This document shows, piece after piece, positions 1-26,543 of a DNA stretch of 64,000 nt (the first letter of the stretch is position 1; each line of letters opens with the position of its first letter). Both the position numbers and the translations under genes were made by a program. The stretch covers positions 8,996,449 through 9,060,448 of the forward strand of contig NC_058149.1 of NCBI RefSeq assembly GCF_011075055.1. The letters run 5' to 3'. The notes under the pieces are model-generated. The model did not search any database and had not been told where the DNA came from. It worked only from the letters and a program-made list of their open reading frames with translations. The stretch comes from Mangifera indica (Eukaryota; Streptophyta; Magnoliopsida; Sapindales; Anacardiaceae).

Positions 1-457
1 GTAGATTGTTTTGTTAAAAAGGTATTATTTTGGGTTTTTACTTTTTATTTACATCCAATGGCATGCTATCTCTGATACTCTGACTTTCTCAAGGATTTTC
101 TGTGGCATGGTTGGATACTTACTAGTTGCATCCATCAACCTGCTAGTTGTAGTATAAGCATTGATCATAGTTATGAGTGACATAAATCTACATTTTAAAA
201 CTCCTAAACATCTTTGTTATTTAGATCTTCATTTAAATGGTGATCAACCAAAGTTTATTTAGAAAAAGCTTCAATGTTAAAATGGCTCTTTGATGCTTTG
301 GCTTTTTAGTTTCACTTCTACCTAGCTACTCTTTTTAGTCTCAATAAAATTAGTTTCTTCACATTGGTGTGGTCTTGATGAAAAAATCTCCAATTGGTGC
401 AAATTGACTAAAAGGTTGTGTTTTAGTAATACTGGAACAATTTTCTTTCATTTGCAG

Positions 458-14712
<14,255 letters not shown>

Positions 14713-15614
14713 AGCAAGTGACAAAATGGCCAAGTTTCAGGGTGAATGTTTGAATACAATTGCTTGGTTATATTGAGGATTTCCTCTAAAAATCTGGATT
14801 TCTTGCATGACGGAGTGTAGAGCAGTCTTTTAGATGCACTTGGAATGGTCGATGGGGTTTATCTTTTAGGAGTGAGAGATCTATATGATATAATTTATAG
14901 CAGTGTTGTGGAACTTATGCCCTGGCTGCCCAGGTTGGCTGTTGTTAAAAAATGCCTTCTCTTGTGGCAGTTTGTGGTCAATTTTCAATTGATTCAGAAC
15001 AACTGTGTAAACTTTAATCTTAATTAAGCGAGAAAATATTTTAGGTATGACACTGTTTCTAGGGCTGGATTTAACTGATTTGAACCCTCCTAAAGTTGAG
15101 CTTAAACTTGAATTTGTCAAACTCACCTCAAGTTATTCAACTCACTTGAAGGGATCTATCTCGAGTTTAACTCAAGTTAAGTTTTGCGCTTCGTTTGATA
15201 TAGTAGGAGAGCAAAATAATATCATTTTGATTAATCAAAATAACATTATTTTAATTAATTCATATTAAAATTTATTAAGATAGTAAATTTGATCAATCAA
15301 ACAACCTTAAAGCTTGAATTTAAAATATTAAATCTCAAGCTTGAACTTGTTTTGGGTTCATTTAAATTGAGCTTATAAAATTCGGTTTAAATCCAAATCT
15401 AACTGTTACTAACCAAATCCTGGAATTACTGGTATACATACGAATAAAAGCTTCATTAATCCTGAATTTGGTGTTTAGTATTAATAATGCCAAAAGTTTT
15501 CCTCACGATGCAAAACTTGAAAATACAACAGGGTTTAAGATATAAAGCAACGCTTCTAAAGGAGTAACCACTTTCAAAGAGGCCCAACCCACCCGATATG
15601 CATTCCGTAATAAT
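14713..15614. other. Spacer between convergent NDR kinase and SNU13 genes
   Basis: It holds the 3' untranslated parts of two genes read toward each other and one small inverted-repeat element (15057-15407). Nothing else is recognised. Confidence 0.6.
15057..15407. mobile_element. Putative MITE with GGCTGGATTTAA-type ends
   Basis: The left end reads AGGGCTGGATTTAACTGA and the right end is roughly its inverse, GTTTAAATCCAAATCTAAC. The interior has several AACTCAAGTT / CTTGAATTT segments and no coding sequence. It resembles hAT-like MITEs of plants, but the exact ends and the target duplication are not resolved. Confidence 0.45.
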
Positions 15615-16871
15615 CTATATTAAGAGCTTTTCGATGGCATCCTGCATTCGACAGGAAAGAAAGCTCAGAATCCTGGTGGCCGAAAATAATAACTCTTGAT
15701 AACAACAAACACACCGAAATTACCTTGAGCTGTTGAATTTGTGTTTTCAATTGGCTTGCCTCATTTGATGTCACAGAGCAAGCAATGACGGGTCTCGTGA
15801 CACCACATGCTCGCCCAAGAGCCTGTTTTGATGGGATGAAAACATACGGCACATTCTGCCACAATCAAATCAAAAGATTATTTGGGGGTATACTCACAGT
15901 AAATTCATAGCAAGGAAAAAGAAAACTGCCAGCAAGCTATAAAAACTAACTCATTATAATTTTGCATTTGCTAGTCAAATACTTGATGAATGTCTTCGCT
16001 AAAGGCGAATGGATGTCAAATATCTTCTGAAAAGTCTTATACAAACAGTCATAACATCTGAAAAGTCTGTCTCATATAATATAGAAAGAATAGTATCTAA
16101 CTATAGTATAAGATTTGCAAGTATCAAATTCCAATTTTCCAGCACAATTCATTGATGTCCTGCAACGTGTGGTATGCTAAAGCTGAGTAAACAATAAACC
16201 TTGAGCATATTCTCCATCCCTTATCTAAATAATCCCACTTACTGGGATGAAGCCATGACAAGTCTACAGGGATTAATTTAAAGATGGTTGGTCAAACTAT
16301 AGCAAATATCACCAACAATATTGACACAACGCAACCAACTACATGCCGAATAATGGGAACAAAAATAAAAAGAAACATTTTACAGATACGAACTCAGAGA
16401 ACCTATCAAGTAATGACCAATACTATATTTACTGCACATAATTTACAAGAATAATCTTTACAAGGAACTACATATATACAAAAGAGCTCCAATCTTGGGA
16501 ATAACTACCATTCACTACTTAATTACTTTAAATTCGAAAAACGCATAAATTAGTACAAAGAACTGACCTTATCTTCCGCAAGAAGGGGAAGATGAAGAAG
16601 AATCTCGAGAGGCTCGGTATCAGCAGCCATGACAATGAACTCGGAGATACCCCTGTTGAGGGTCTTGGTGGCTTCATTAGCGCCCTTTTTCAGCTGCTTG
16701 TAGTTGGCTGCTTGCTGAACCAGGTCCAGAATTGTAATGGTGAGGTGAGAATCAGCCAGTGGGTATGCCTTTGGGTTCACTGCTTCTCCAGTCTGTAAAA
16801 TTCAATTACAAATGCATCACAATCACATTAAAAATTAAGTAAACAGTTAACACGCCATGACAGAGTACCAT
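15615..16871 (-). CDS. SNU13: SNU13 / NHP2L1 (15.5K) kink-turn RNA-binding protein
   Basis: A 128-residue L7Ae-family protein. It binds the kink-turn of U4 snRNA in the U4/U6.U5 tri-snRNP and the box C/D motif of snoRNPs in nucleus and nucleolus. Exons on the minus strand: 16869-16871 (the ATG alone), 16568-16792 (75 codons from [10 protein letters not shown]), 15724-15855 (44 codons from NVPYVF to IQQLK) and 15615-15641 (DAIEKLLI and stop). All junctions are GT-AG and phase 0. Family signatures include [38 protein letters not shown] and [11 protein letters not shown]. The length equals that of plant homologues. The GTG at 16778-16780 is only an internal Val codon; the start is the upstream ATG, which ends exactly at the donor. 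The gene faces the NDR kinase tail to tail. Confidence 0.96.
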
Positions 16872-16942
16872 TTTTCGCAGCTTAATTGACGTTGCAGAAA
16901 AGGAGGCTAGGGTTTCTCAAAGAGCATCAATGTCTCTTACGT

Positions 16943-16951
16943 TTAGGGTTT
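16943..16951 (-). promoter_or_regulatory. telo-box (AAACCCTAA) upstream of SNU13
   Basis: On the gene's strand the sequence reads AAACCCTAA about 70 bases before the start codon, with a second AAACCCTA-like piece near 16905-16915. Telo-boxes are typical of plant ribosomal-protein and ribosome-biogenesis genes, which fits a snoRNP protein. Position and match are seen; activity is inferred. Confidence 0.6.
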
Positions 16952-16989
16952 AAGACAGGGAAAGATGGGACTTCATTTATCCATAGGAA

Positions 16990-18046
16990 AAAAAATCCCC
17001 AATGGTTGGCCAAATTAATTAACCACCACAAATTTTAATTTTTATTATTATTATTATTATTATTTTAACGAGATCTTATTTAAGTCAGATTATAATATTA
17101 GGAGAAAACTAATTATATCAAATAAAAAATTTTAATTATTTTTCACAAAGAAAACTTTGTTATTACTTATGCGACAGTCTCAACTTATTATATTATATAT
17201 AATATTTAAGATTAAATGTAACTAAAATGATGTGTTTAACTATCAGTTGATCTATGTGTAAATGATGTATCTAACTATTGCATTTGCATGTCGCTCATAT
17301 GGTTAGTCATTCTCTAGTGCGTCTCTTACACATTTTTTTGAGTCTAATTGCATAACAGTTACTCCCCAGTTTATAAACTTTGAGTACGACTTAAAAAATT
17401 TTGTCTTTATACACGAATGAACTACATGTAAACAATTAAGATCTTTGCTCACAACACATGCAAAAGCAACATTTTCACTTTGCATATAATGCTCAGCATG
17501 CACACATTGTGTATTTGTCGTGATGGTTCAAATCCTCATGATGTTTTATTAGGCATGGGTTTTGTACCTTATTAAATCATTGACATGTGTCACCAACTTG
17601 ACTTAGAGGACCCAAATCATTTCTCGCTTAACCTCAACTTGTCTATAAAAATGCTTTTGAAACCCACTTTTCACGTTTTTTACCTAAAAATATCACTAAG
17701 TTATTCAATGCTCGTAGATTAGGTCATAATGAACTTTTATACTAAAGTATAGTGCAACCATTCATATAGAAAAAGATGAAAATATCACTAAACAGACAAA
17801 TAGTTGTGAATAAAGGCAATGATGAACATTAAAGCAAAAGAGAGAAAATGTCAATTTCCAGGTTATGAACTGTCGTTCTTTAGCCATGAATATGAATAAT
17901 CGTTCTCCAGTAAAGAGCACTTACTCCAAAAGTTATCCCACAAATTTTAGGAACATTATGAGTGTTGGAGTTGGTGTTATAGAGTCAATATTCTTAGTGA
18001 TATAAATCTTTATTAAGTCATAATTATATAACCACAAGTGACACCT
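16990..18046. other. AT-rich spacer, no gene seen
   Basis: Contains an ATT microsatellite at about 17041-17065 and no recognised element or coding sequence. Confidence 0.6.
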
Positions 18047-18642
18047 TGGGATGTTCAAAATTGGACAATCAAATCGGTTTGAACGTTTTGTGAATTGAAC
18101 CGAATTTTTGGTTCGAAAATAATTTCGAATCAAAACCAAATCGATTCTATATAATAACTCATTAATAACCAAACTAATTTTACTGGATAACTAGATCTAA
18201 TTTTTGATTATTTGATATATGTATTTTATACATAAAAATTTGTTTTAAAAATATATAATAAATTAAATTATTTCACTGACATTTGTTTTAAATTTTTTTA
18301 ATAAATTAAACAATTTCACCAAATTACATTATTTAATAAATTAAAATTTTGTTTTAAACTTTTTACCAAGGGCACTTCTTTTTTTAAATTTATTTTCAAA
18401 ATATATTTTTGATGAATCACGAACACCTATTATGATTGTTCAAAAAGAAAAACGAAATATAAACAGGTGTCAAACCTACAAGCGTGCAAAATTTTGAAAA
18501 TCAAATCAAAATTTTGATTTTTATAATATTATGAGTTAGTAATTGAATCGATTTTACGATTATCTTATTTTGTAGATCAATTTACAATTTAAATATCAGT
18601 TCGGTTAAGTTTTCAGATAATTTTGAACATTTATAATGATAC
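18047..18642. mobile_element. Putative MITE with GTTCAAAATT ends
   Basis: The left end GATGTTCAAAATTGG and the right end ATAATTTTGAACAT are inverted. Near the ends are motifs such as TCGGTTTGAAC and CAGTTCGGTTAAG. Non-coding, very AT-rich. The ends resemble the neighbouring element at 18896-19303. Confidence 0.45.
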
Positions 18643-18895
18643 CCTTCTATTTGTAAATACATGTATAAACATATTTCAAGATAAATGTCTTAGAATAATA
18701 AAACCATGATGAGAGGATTAATATGTATTTTGATCGTGAAAACTTTATATGTACATTGGTGATCAATCTAAAAATGTCTATAACCCTTTTATTATACTAA
18801 CCTAAGACACAAATAATACAATAAAGTTATCGTATTGAACAACCTTATCAAAAAGTAGTGATAACATATAAGTTTATGTTTATGAGTGTTCAAAA

Positions 18896-19303
18896 TTGGT
18901 TAACCACACTAGTTTGATAATATTTCAAACCAAACCAATTTTTTTATTTAAGAAAATCATAAATTAAAGTCGAACTGATTTAAAAATTAATCAATTTTGA
19001 ATTAAACAAAACTACTAATTAATCGAACTGAATTTTTGATTAACTGATTTTGCACCGAATTTCAAAAGATTATCCTACTTTATTATTATTTTTAAATAGG
19101 TTCAATACTTTATTAGTTTCTTATTCAATTTTTTGTAAAATCGGTTTAAAAAAAAAAGACAAACTAGGAGCTGAATCGAGAAACTAGTTTTTCTATATTT
19201 TTGTACCGGTATTTGAGTTAGTTTTTCAAATATCCTATTATTTGGTTCAATTTCGATTAAAAAATTAGTTCAATTTAATTATCAAATATTTTTGAACACC
19301 TCT
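18896..19303. mobile_element. Second putative MITE with GTGTTCAAAA ends
   Basis: Starts GTGTTCAAAATTGG and ends TTTTTGAACAC, an inverted pair of about ten bases. The interior repeats the AACCAAACCAATTT and GAACTGAATTTTTGATT themes of the element at 18047-18642, so the two look like family members. Confidence 0.45.
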
Positions 19304-19417
19304 ATACATGTTAATTACCTATTCATTGGGATGATATGTTAGAGCATTTCACACATATAATAACCCTAATATTCATAAAACAAATTTCCTAATAGACGGT
19401 GGTGTATTTAATCCTCA

Positions 19418-19860
19418 ATGTAACACCTCTCTCTAGATGTAGCGTTCTCCCGAGAGAAACATTATTACCTTTGACTAATTAAATACGTAGAATTGAAAAA
19501 CTTTGCATAAAATAATTAAAATACCCTTTTATCAAACAAGCACCAATACAACGTCAAAAGATAACAACAAATAAATTCAAAAGTGTGTAGAAACATAGAT
19601 ATAAAAAGCATCCAAACATAAAAACAGAATGATACATGAATCCAAACTTTAGGGTGTTTTCACATGCCGATTGGGTCAAATTTAGCAAACCTACTAGGGT
19701 TTTAGGGCATCATACTGAAGAAATCACTGGTTCGGATTGGAATGCTGGAACTTGGGAATGTTTGAGTATAGACCCAATAATAAGGTGCAATTTGAGAAAT
19801 GAAAGGCAGGTAGAAGTCCAGAGCCATCAAGGATGGAAATAATATTATATGAATGATGTA
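19418..19860. repeat. LTR-like fragment starting GTAACACCTCTCTC
   Basis: It begins GTAACACCTCTCTCTAG, as do many plant Gypsy LTRs, and a related start occurs at 63822. A 68-codon open frame (19636-19842) lies inside but has no family features. The assignment rests on the start motif and similarity to the other end of the window. Confidence 0.3.
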
Positions 19861-20023
19861 ATAATGAATGAAATCATGTTTTTGAAATTTTTTTTCTTGG
19901 AGGCAAATGTGTTAATATTATTAAAAATAATAAAAAGTATATGTATTTATTTTAAATACATAAATAAATATACGTTTATATGTATTATCATTTGATTGGA
20001 TGATTTTAAATTAATGATAAAAA

Positions 20024-20193
20024 GTAATGCTATGTGTACACATATTTTTTATACATAATTTTGATACACAAATAATATATCATTATATGATTGGGTATTA
20101 CTTTATCTTTAATTTAAAATCATCTAATTATATAATAACATATTATATATATACCCAAATTATATATAAAAAATGTGTATATATAGTTTTATT
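20024..20193. mobile_element. Palindromic AT-rich MITE, copy 1
   Basis: Near-palindrome: the left end CTATGTGTACACAT and right end ATGTGTATATATAG are inverted, and the centre is ATTACTTTATCTTTAATTT flanked by inverted AATAATATATCATTATATGATT-type arms. The same design recurs many times in the window. Confidence 0.5.
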
Positions 20194-20524
20194 ATAAAGA
20201 TAAAACAACATAAAATAATATTCAATCATTTGATAACATATATAAATATATATGTATTTATATATTTAAAGTGGGTATACATACTGCCGTTCTATTAAAA
20301 AAATCATATAATTATCTTTTTTTTAATTATAAAAAATTTAAATATTTTCTCAATTTGCCTTTTCCCAGTTTCTCACATTCTCCCACTTTAATTATATATT
20401 TAAAGTGGTTATTGATGTGTGGAGGCTTGTTGGCTAATGCCAAAATGAGTTAAAGAACATCGGTGAAGTAGAGTTGACATGGTAATGGTTACCTTTTCAA
20501 AGAATAGTATGATGCACTTAAATA

Positions 20525-20825
20525 ATACATTTAATTTAATACATAAATAATAATATATTATTATAGAATTAAATAATTTTAAATTAAAAATAAAATAATA
20601 CTAATTAAATAATAATAATAATATATCACAATTTGTATGTAAAATTAAATATATTATTTATATATATAATTTTATTGTCTTTCAAAGCCTTTTCTCTATA
20701 AAATAATGTTACATATATAATTTTATATACAAATAATAATATATTATTATATAATTAGATAATAATATAATAATATAATTAGACTATATTATTATTTATA
20801 TGTAAAATTATACATATAATTTTAT
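20525..20825. mobile_element. Palindromic AT-rich MITE, copies 2 and 3 (adjacent)
   Basis: Two further units, 20525-20677 and 20700-20825, carry AATAATAATATATTATTATA arms around a TTTTAAATTAAAAATAAAATA-type or shortened centre. Boundaries are approximate. Confidence 0.4.
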
Positions 20826-21199
20826 TTTCAAATCTTATTGTATTTGTTGTTATGATAACATGCGACAAATTTTTCTTCCCCATTTTTCTTTTTTAAGTAA
20901 ATAAGTAAATATTCTCTCCTCTCCACTCAATCCTCTCACTGTCACTCAAAAAGCCAAGCTCTCTCATTAATTATTGTTAACCTTATCTTTGATTAACTAA
21001 TCATCTTTTTCAATTGTTTGCCTTCTTTTCTGCCCCTTTATCTCCACTTACACAAAAAGGGCGATTTCATTTATACACATCTATTGGTATTCTGGTAATT
21101 TCAAGCACAAATTTATCCATAAATATCTAATATATTAATTATTAACATTTGGATAATATTTGAACATTTGCGTTTTTCATACAAGAATAATGAGGGTGT

Positions 21200-21345
21200 T
21201 TTTATTTATAATAAAATTATATATATAATTTTTTATATAAATAATAATATATCATTATATAATTAATTATTATTTTATTTTTAATTATATAATAACATTT
21301 CGTTATTTATATATAAAATTATATATATAAATTATATAGATATGA
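21200..21345. mobile_element. Palindromic AT-rich MITE, copy 4
   Basis: Inverted AAAATTATATATATAA ends surround AATAATATATCATTATATAATT and a TTATTTTATTTTTAATT centre. Non-coding. Confidence 0.45.
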
Positions 21346-21501
21346 TTACCCTTTTATTTGGATTGCCTAGTATGAAGTGCATAAAATACATGAAGAGAAT
21401 CTATAAAACTTATCCTTGTTGAGTGGATGTCCACTTACTTCACTTTTTCTAAGTTTTTGTACCTTTTCATTACATGAATGATGACTTTAATTTTGTCAAA
21501 A

Positions 21502-22155
21502 AGTAAATTTCATTTTCTCGCCCAAAGTTTTGCCTAAAGACCTTTTTACTCTTATATAATATATATAACACTTTCATACTTAAAATTAAAAGTCTTATAT
21601 AATAAACTAATAGTGTAAAAGTAAAATAATAATTTTATCATCTATTAATTTAGAAAAAAAAAAAAATTTAACTCTTTTACAAATTAGACCAAATTATTTT
21701 AAATATTATAAATTTAATCTTTAAAAAGTTTGAAAACTCACAAATTAATCCAAAAAATCTTTTAAAAAAAAAAGTCTAATCATCAGCATCCCTATTTCAA
21801 CATTGTCTCGGTCTCATTGTTGTCAATCCCTATCACCATCTTTTTCATCATGATAATAAGTGTTGTCCATGACAATAACTTTTAATCAATCGATTTTCTT
21901 GATTAAATTGAAATCAACAAATCAATTAAAAAGAATGGAACCAAAGAATAGAGAAGAAGAAGAAGAAGAAAGTGAAATCCATTGTGTTGAATTAAAAAAA
22001 TAAGAAGAAAAATAGGGTGATAGTTAAAAGAGAGAGAAATAAGTGAATTCTTCTATAAGTGATATTTTTTTTATTAATAAAGTTTATTATTTTGTGTTAT
22101 AGTATTATTTATGGGTGAAAATTTAAAGCCTTGGATGGTAAAATGTAATTTTCTC
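21502..22155. mobile_element. Inverted-repeat element with AGTAAATTTCATTTTC ends
   Basis: The left end (AGTAAATTTCATTTTCTCG then CCCAAAGTTTTGCC) is answered at the right by its inverse (GGATGGTAAAATGTAATTTTC preceded by AAAGCCTT). Same terminal plan as 36019-36743, 37975-38699 and 44035-44500. The interior is not conserved and has no long reading frame, as in MULE- or foldback-type non-autonomous elements. Confidence 0.5.
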
Positions 22156-23374
22156 TTTGTCAAATCTTGTTCATTTACAAATTACAATTCACAAACTATA
22201 GCATATCTTTCATGAGTTTAGAAAGAAAGACAAGTTTTTCTTCATGATACATACTGGTTGGTAGGAAGGAAAAGTTAATATCTTTTTGAGAGGCACAGAG
22301 AATGGACTACAAATACAAAGGAAGGGGGAAGGGCAAGAGACGGGTTTGGTTTTAGATGCTTCAACATGCGCTTATAGATTTGACAAGTGTCTGTCTCTTG
22401 TCTGTTTCTTTTTTTCAAAGTTTTTTCTTTATATTTTCTTCCTCGCTCTCTCTCAACTCAACGCCAAGTCCCAGATGTATAAATATTAAATAATATATAA
22501 AACTGAGGTGTTATTTTTTAATGGTAAGCAAATCCCATGCTTATATCTTGTTTCTCGATTTTTTATGTTTTTTAATCCTTTACACATGGTTGTTCTTAGT
22601 CTTAGATGTTAGCAGTCTTTCGCAAGATGCAAGTAAAAGAGACTCTAATCTACAGTTGACAATTTAGGTAGTCCCTCTTTTTTCCTTTGTAGTGTTACTT
22701 TTTGTTCTTATAGTTGTATTGTTGACAGTAGTTATTTTTTGTGAGAGTGAAAGATAGCAAATTTACAAGAGGCTAAGGTTGTTTGCTTCAGATCCAGGAA
22801 CTCTTAACTATGAGAAAAAGAGTAATATCTTTATTAGGGTTTCCTGTGATTCTTGTGTTCATTCCCATGACCCACTTTTTGTTTTTCCTCTTTTTATGTT
22901 GATAGCTAATGGGTTGGTTTCAATTTTGATTTAGTTTTTGCTTCGGTGTGATGTTTTTGTAAATTTTCATTATTTATTTATTTATATTTGGTATTTGAAG
23001 CTCTTTTCCTGTTGGTTGCCTTGATGGAGATAGATAGAGAAGAGTCCAGAGAAGAAGACTTTGATAGCATGCCTATTTAGGGTTATGGTTTCCGCAAATG
23101 GAAGGTTGGATGCATTATTGTTGACCAGATCTGACTACCTATTTCCCTTTCACAACATTTTATTTAGCTCAACCATAATTCAGCTGAATTCGCTTCTACT
23201 TTTCGTGTATGTTGAATTGAAGGCATGGAAAATGGTCCATTTAAACCCACCTTTCATGTCACAATCATGTTCTTGATAAGAGAAGAAGGGGAAACTTTAG
23301 TTGTATAATGACAGTTTGTGAGATACTAAAGGGGTTGGAGGGCTACTTTTTGCACAGCGTGGATAGGGATTTTG
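22156..23374 (+). promoter_or_regulatory. Upstream and 5' leader region of the PP2C gene
   Basis: Probably holds the promoter and a leader, perhaps with a leader intron (GTAAGCAAAT at about 22524). If 23060-23374 is in the mRNA it contains upstream ATGs, including the frame 23085-23276 (63 codons and stop). No TATA box is assigned. Confidence 0.35.
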
Positions 23375-26300
23375 ATGGAGGAGATGTGTACAGCAGTTGT
23401 AGTGCCATTTAGAGCAGGTAATTTAGTTTGTGATAACCCACCAATAGCTATCCATTTGGATATCCAAAGTCTTCAGCTGATGGACAACACAACCAACTTG
23501 TTATCTAATTCTGTAGCAAAGGTTTCTGGCCAGTCTATTGTGTGTGAGCATGAGAATTTTAATTGTAGTGTTTTGGGAAATGAAGATAGTAATATAGCAG
23601 GGGCGGTGCCAGAAGATGAGAAAGTGGGAAGAGTACCTTTGTTGGATATGATATCTGATAATAAAAGCAATTGGATTGGTACTGATGTAGTGATAAACCA
23701 GGAATGTGAGGAAGATGATTCTGTATCATTGGATGGGGATCCGATTCTGGATAGCTGTTCACTTTCAGTGGCAAGTGAGACTAGTAGCTTATGTGGAGAT
23801 GACTATTTGGGTTTTGAGTCTACATCGGAGGTAGGAACATTGAGTTCAATTGACATTGAGAAGAGTATTTGCAGTGTAGACATTATTGCTAAGGTCAATG
23901 GTTTAAGGGAATCAAATATTACTGAGATAGTAAGTGATGCTCTTGCTGTGCCTGTTACCCTTAAGGAAGAGATTGAAGATGGGCCCAACCAAAAGCCATC
24001 TTCAATTCTTCTTCAAATGGCTTTTGAAAAGGGGTTGAGTAGAGCAATTGGGCGCAGTGTATTTGAGGTGGATTATGTACCACTTTGGGGATTGACATCT
24101 GTGTGTGGAAGGAGACCCGAGATGGAAGATGCTGTTGCAACTGTGCCTGAGTTTCTGAAAATTCCTATTCAAATGCTAATTGAAGAACAGGTACTGGATG
24201 GCAGGGGCCAGCGTTTTAGTCAGCAGACTGCTCATTTCTTTGGTGTCTATGATGGCCATGGAGGCTCCCAGGTATTTTTTTTCCTTCTATAGATGTTCCT
24301 TGAATAGTATTTTTACCTTCAATTCAACTGTGCCTACGATGCCTTTTTGCAAGGAAATTTCTGTTATGGGGTTTGCTTGTTCAGGTTGCAAACTATTGTC
24401 GTGACCGTATCCATTCTGCCTTAGCTGAGGAGATAGAGCTTGTTAGGAAATGCCTAACGGATGGAAGCCTAAAGGATGGTTGCCAAGAGCAATGGAAAAA
24501 AACATTCACCAATTGTTTTGTTAAGGTTGATGCTGAAGTTGGAGGAAAAGCAGGCCAAGACCCTGTTGCCCCGGAAACTGTTGGTTCTACTGCCATTGTT
24601 GCCATTGTATGTGCATCCCATATTATTGTGGCAAACTGTGGAGATTCAAGAGCAGTTTTATATCGTGGAAAAGAGCCCATGGCTTTGTCTGTGGATCATA
24701 AAGTAAGAAATTGTCAATTGTCATCTTGCACTTTTTTAAGGAGTATGGGGAACTGATTATCATTTATTTTTATTTGTTATTATCATAGCCGAATCGAGAA
24801 GATGAATATGCAAGGATTGAAGCAGCCGGAGGCAAGGTTATACAGTGGAATGGGCATCGTGTATTTGGTGTTCTTGCAATGTCAAGGTCTATTGGTATGC
24901 ATTTCTTCACAATTATTGTCTCTTTCTCATTTCATGATTCAATATGGTATATAGCTATTTAATGAGGCAGTTTTCCCAAGCAATACCCTCATCATTGTTT
25001 TCTCTTTTTCAGCAACTAAGAATTGTTATGTGTTTGATTTATAATTGAGTGATTAGTTTAGCTATTTTCACAATAGGGAGATTGCAGTGTGTTCTTAAAC
25101 AGCCATTAGGTTAAAGCTTGCTTAATTTCTGACGGCTTAGATTTGTAAATCAGTTGTGAAAGTCTTAAGTAAACATTACAATGGAAATTTTTGTGTGACA
25201 TAAGTTGGATAATCGGATATTTTTTTCGGTCAGGCTATTGTCTTATGTCTTATTTCTGCTTGCATGGTTAAGTGGTAAATTGAAGTGTTACAAAGTATCA
25301 GGGCAGCCTAAACAATTTTCTCTAATTTAAAAGAATTGTTTCAAGTGGATACCAATCATGAAAAGATACGGACATGAGTTATAATACTGAGAATATTTAT
25401 TGTTTCTTTTAATATGTATGATCTGTTTTACATCTGTTGATGAATTACTTTGATGGTTTTAGTGACTCCAAGATGGTAATACAGAATTCATCAAGCAGTT
25501 TGATCTCAGTCTGTTAGGTAGTGCCGGCTAAGGCTATTACATAGCATGTAGTGAAATAGTTGATGAAAAATGTGTGAATATTTACTTTAATTTCATTGAT
25601 CTTGGTTGCTAATAGCTTTCCATGCGTGGATGTTGTTAAACTTGTGTAACTCTCAGCCACTAGACTATGAGAGTACCCTAAAAGTTCATTTTTGAGTGTT
25701 AATTTAGATTACAATCAGTTATACTTATGTAGGTATCATTCTTGTGCTATTTTATGGGGATTTATTTTATAGGTACAGGCCATATGGGGATTTAGAATTC
25801 CAATTTAACATTTTGCTTTTGCTCAAAGTTCTGAGGGTGCTTGTTTTGTGTTTTGATTTGTTTGTTTGATCATGCTTACTGTTTTTTTTTTTTTTTTTTT
25901 TTTTTTGTATATCAGTGACTTTCAAACTGTTATTTCTTCACTTCTGTACTGATGGGATTGTTTATTTTTTATGAATCAATGTCATTTTGTCATATACAAA
26001 ATTGGACCTCCATGACTCAAAAGATCTTACGTTCATCTCATTGTGCATGATAAAACTATTACTTTCTTTTGTCAAGCTTCTGTTGCATCCACACTAACTG
26101 ATTAATAGGCACATGAATCCTTTTATGCAACTCAAACGTTTATCATGATTATTAAATTAAGTCAAACGTATTGCTCAGAAACCCAGAAAACTTGCATGTG
26201 GTTTGCAGGGGATAGATATTTGAAGCCTTGGATCATTCCTGAACCAGAAGTAATATTCATTCCTAGGGCAAAAGAGGACGAATGCCTGATTCTAGCCAGC

Positions 26301-26543
26301 GATGGTTTATGGGATGTCATGACAAATGAGGAGGCATGTGATTTGGCAAGGAAGCGAATACTCCTTTGGCACAAAAAGAATGGTGTTACACTTTCCTCAG
26401 AACGCGGGAATGGGGACGATCCTGCTGCCCAAGCAGCATCAGAGTACCTCTCAAACCGCGCTCTCCAAAAGGGAAGCAAAGATAACATCACCGTAATTGT
26501 GGTGGATCTGAAAGCTCAAAGGAAGTTCAAGAGCAAAACGTGA
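23375..26543 (+). CDS. HAB1: Clade A protein phosphatase 2C, HAB1/HAB2-like ABA co-receptor
   Basis: Mg/Mn-dependent Ser/Thr phosphatase of 551 residues. In the family it inhibits SnRK2 kinases and is itself inhibited by PYR/PYL receptors with bound abscisic acid. Exons: 23375-24271, 24385-24702, 24789-24894 and 26209-26543. The start is the ATG at 23375 ([10 protein letters not shown]); HAB1 also begins MEEM. After an acidic, Ser-rich N-terminal region of about 230 residues come the PP2C motifs: [36 protein letters not shown]-like [59 protein letters not shown] and [19 protein letters not shown]. The Trp that locks onto the PYL-ABA complex is present in KVIQWNGH. The large third intron holds no element I recognise apart from a T-run. 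The gene symbol reflects closest resemblance; HAB2 is equally possible. Confidence 0.95.
25881..25906. repeat. Poly-T run in the last PP2C intron
   Basis: About 25 consecutive T, too far from the exon at 26209 to be its polypyrimidine tract. It could be the tail of an antisense retroposed sequence or simple slippage. Confidence 0.8.

Noticed and set aside
16778..16780. GTG as an alternative start for SNU13
   Set aside because: It is an internal Val. The upstream TGEA codons, an acceptor and the separate ATG exon restore the full family N terminus.
19636..19842. 68-codon open frame as a small gene
   Set aside because: Lies in an LTR-like fragment, with no conserved features and no splice or promoter context.
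23473..23774. Minus-strand frames within the PP2C first exon
   Set aside because: Shadows of the real coding strand.
24393..24680. 95-codon minus-strand frame in PP2C exon 2
   Set aside because: Shadow of the conserved PP2C sequence on the plus strand.
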